Assembly: GCF_907164915.1 (NCBI RefSeq)
Contig: NC_061869.1
Span: forward strand, 19,879,125-19,943,124
Origin: Impatiens glandulifera
Taxonomy: Eukaryota; Streptophyta; Magnoliopsida; Ericales; Balsaminaceae
Reading direction: 5' to 3'
Length of the DNA: 64,000 nt
Part shown: positions 61,201 through 64,000 of the stretch, one piece after another
Position numbering within the stretch: the first letter of the stretch is position 1
Layout of the letters: every line of letters starts with the position of its first letter
The notes under the pieces: model-generated
Told to the model about the DNA's origin: nothing
The model's database searches: none
What the model saw: the letters and a program-made list of their open reading frames with translations, nothing else
Made by a program: the position numbers and the translations under genes

Positions 61201-62648
61201 TAACATTAGAACATCTTCTAATAAGAAGCATAGTCATTCATACATGCTTACCATATAAACTTTTTATATATATATAAAAATATTGTTTACTTGGTTAATT
61301 AGTAGACAAAATTTCTTTGAACTATTCTGCCTTCGTGTAAACGATTACATATTTTTCATAGAAATATTTTATTTTTCGACATGAATCAAAATTATAGATT
61401 ATAACTTTTAATCCATCAAATATATTTTTCTTAAAAGATTTCCATACGTAGATCGCATTTTCAAGTGTAAACATATTCACTTGTAGACGTTAAGTATTTC
61501 ATTTAATAATATCCATATATCATTTGATAACAACATGATATTTCGTGCAGTGCAATTCACATCCTTAGTGGATTTAATCGTTTTTATCGTAATTTTCAAC
61601 GATAACTATATCGTACAAAAGTCAAGTAATGAAATAATTTTCATTGTCTTTATGATATATATAATTGTCACATTCACTTTTAATCAAAGTATGATCAAAT
61701 TTTCATATCATTATTAAAAAATTGTTATAAGTCATACAAAGACTTTATAAACTTTCTTTTTCATCTATTTCATAAAATTATTTTGAAGACATTGGTTCTT
61801 CAAATTTTTATGAAAGTAATGTCAAAGAAATGACACGTTTTTTATTTCAAAATTCTCAAATTTTAAATATCGATTTGAACACCAACTCAACAAATATAAA
61901 TAAGACATTTTCTTGTTATTTTATTTCTTTTTGTAAAGTTATGCAACTTTATCTTTTCTAGAGAACATATTTATCTAATAATAAATTATCTTTTATCTAT
62001 CATAATATACACACTTATTTTTGTGTTATTATCAATGAAAATATTTGCCTCCACATTTGCGTTGGTATCTTTTTTAAATCATGCACATATGTGTGAATTA
62101 AATTAATGACTTTCTAATCAAGAGATTATCACATAATTCTTTAATAATTTTTCTTTTGTTATACTTATCTTATAATGAATAAGATAAATATACTATAAAT
62201 ATTTAATTGAATAAAACATAATTTCTATACAAGAGATTATAATGTTTATTCTTATATAAATTATTCTCCACATAATCTCTACATAAGAAATTATAATTTT
62301 TAATCAATTAAAATACTTATTTTATCACATTATTTTATAAAAGAAATTAGAATATTTAATCAAATTAATATTCACCGTGTCACATGATTTCTACAAAAAA
62401 GTCATAATGTTTCAAGCATTTTTGGCCGAAGCCGCTTAAACATTTATTTTCGGTTACATGTTTGCATCCCATTATATCGGCACGTTTGCCACATTATTCT
62501 CAAATCAAACAAGAATTTTCTTTGAATTATTTGATTTCAAAAATATCAAACTAAGTAAGTCTTTACAATGAATTGAACAATGTATATCAAATATACAATC
62601 GAATAGTTTAAAAATATAATCAAACAAATGACATATCATATATTATTA

Positions 62649-62708
<60 letters not shown>

Positions 62709-63479
62709 CATATATCATCAAAAACATCTCTATAAAATACATAATAATTAATTAGAATATTAATTATTACAATTCATTAGAATTGACCATTTATCTTTAA
62801 TCAAATATAAAACTAATTAAGTATATAAATACTTATTAATGTCATCAATTATTCGTTTCTTAATTAATTAGATAACTTTTAACTTTCTATAAAAAAATAT
62901 TTGTCAATAAAAAAATACAATTTCAAAATTATCTATTAAAACAAAATGCATATACAATAGATCTTTATTCATATATGTATACAAATTGCTATATAATCAT
63001 ACTTATTATGAATGAACATGAATCATCGTATTATTAGCTAATATGCATGATATATATAAATAATCACTTAGCAACATAATAAAATAAAAATATATCTATA
63101 AATATATTTCATATCATAATCGAAACACTTACATTGTCATATTTTGAACAATAATCGACGTAAAATGAGTATGCACTCTCAAAACAAATATGAGTAAATT
63201 GTTCTCAACAAGACAATTCTTGCGAAGACAATTTCGACTAACATAGTCGTGTCTCTTTACATGCATGATTAAAATAAGTTCTAACACAAACAAATTATTT
63301 AATATCAAGAAATTAAAATGGCTTAAAATATTAATGACAACATCATTTACAAATTAAATTTCTACATAAGAAATAAGAAATCGTTAGGATATCCACTTCA
63401 TTTCAGAATTTATACATAAGAAATTATAATTATTTCAACATTCATGATTAATGTCATTTAGATAAATCATATTTTTTAT
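61201..63479. other. Degenerate AT-rich DNA, probably old retroelement
   Basis: No gene. From about 62100 on, segments like tctacataagaaattataat recur irregularly, heralding the denser array after 63480. A stretch at 61315-61390 resembles 60597-60675 in the 3' end of copia element 4. Confidence 0.45.
62654..62704. repeat. (AT)n microsatellite, about 51 bp
   Basis: Uninterrupted AT dinucleotides. Confidence 0.95.
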
Positions 63480-63860
63480 TAGAAATCATTATCGACCCCA
63501 TTAATCTCATAGTTTTTACACAAGAAATTAAAATGGTTCACATCAATGACTCAAGTCATTTTAAGGAGTCTAATTTTTATAAAAAAATCATTAACAACCT
63601 CATTCATCTCCAATATCAATGATAGAGTCATTTTAACAAGTCTGATTTTTACCAAGAAATCATTGACTACACATTCATCTCATAAATTTAACACAAGAAA
63701 TTGTAATGGTTCTAACATCAATGACTAAAGTAATTTTAACGAGTCTATTTTCTACCAAAAAATCATTGACTACCCATTCATCTCATAATTTCTACATAAG
63801 AAATTCGAATGGTTTTAATATGAATGACTAAAGTCATTTTATTACGTCAGATTTTTATAA
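63480..63860. repeat. About 110-bp tandem repeats, four partial units
   Basis: Units carry aatgactaaagtcatttta (a dyad, tgac...gtca), a gagtctgattttta segment, aaatcattgacta, then cattcatctcataatttcta and a cataagaaatt segment. One unit is shortened to about 73 bp. Confidence 0.75.
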
Positions 63861-63870
63861 AAGAACTCAT

Positions 63871-63950
63871 TGGTTGAACAGGGGACCTGCCTTCCGCCAC
63901 GCACCCTTGAGTCCGATCATTGAACCACTACGCCAACACGCCATTTCATT
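63871..63950 (-). mobile_element. tRNA-like SINE head, possible
   Basis: The minus strand has a good A box TGGCGTAGTGG (plus 63925-63935) and a weak B box around TGTTCAACCA (63871-63880). There is a gactcaagggtgcg-type middle but no complete cloverleaf, so it is not called a tRNA gene. Confidence 0.4.
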
Positions 63951-64000
63951 GTTATACCGCTTTTTCGACCTTTTGTCTTCTTTCTAGAGACAATTTATTC

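Noticed and set aside
63871..63950. Functional tRNA gene
   Set aside because: The A box is good but the B box is weak and no acceptor stem or full cloverleaf could be drawn.

Overview
The window is nuclear DNA of a flowering plant, most likely a eudicot. It is very AT-rich and has long (TA)n runs. Its genes are split by GT-AG introns, and most of the recognisable sequence is decayed LTR retrotransposon on the minus strand. No prokaryotic gene organisation, CRISPR array, rRNA or intact tRNA gene was seen. The species cannot be named from the sequence.

Three host genes look intact, all on the plus strand. Two are near-identical four-exon genes for p24-delta (emp24/GOLD) cargo receptors of the early secretory pathway (5179-6386 and 21256-22316). 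Each lies in a duplicated block of about 3-3.5 kb (about 4478-7990 and 20686-23670). The third is a three-exon R3-type MYB of the TRIPTYCHON/CAPRICE class (50685-58988). It encodes only 99 residues across 8.3 kb, because its 2.1 kb and 5.9 kb introns hold a CACTA-like end, a SINE, an antisense LINE and a MITE-like element.

Layout: 1-3863, Tork-lineage Ty1/copia (minus, runs off the left edge) with its 5' LTR. 4478-7990, p24 block A. 8240-11950, 3' LTR and accessory ORF of another minus-strand retroelement, with a palindrome-rich minisatellite in the LTR. 11950-14028, AT-rich DNA with an internal duplication and a MITE. 14029-20685, truncated Ty3/gypsy (Tat-like) element with tandem repeats in its 3' UTR. 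20686-23670, p24 block B, starting where that gypsy element is cut. About 25300-38615, a Ty1/copia element split by a second Tat-like gypsy element (27676-36512) carrying a 104-bp satellite-like array. 38620-42100, intergenic. 42100-45361, a Ty1/copia element without its reverse transcriptase core. 45362-50684, intergenic with long (TA)n runs and a SINE. 50685-58988, the R3-MYB gene. 59755-about 61200, the 3' end of a further Ty1/copia element. The rest is degenerate repeat-rich DNA ending in a tandem array and a tRNA-like SINE head.

No new functional system was found. The most interesting points are the p24 duplication with a gypsy break at its edge, the different 3' UTR tandem arrays in two related Tat-like elements, the palindromic LTR minisatellite beside a coiled-coil/RG-rich accessory ORF, and a tiny patterning gene stretched by nested transposons. 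All boundaries come from reading by eye; no alignment or database search was run.
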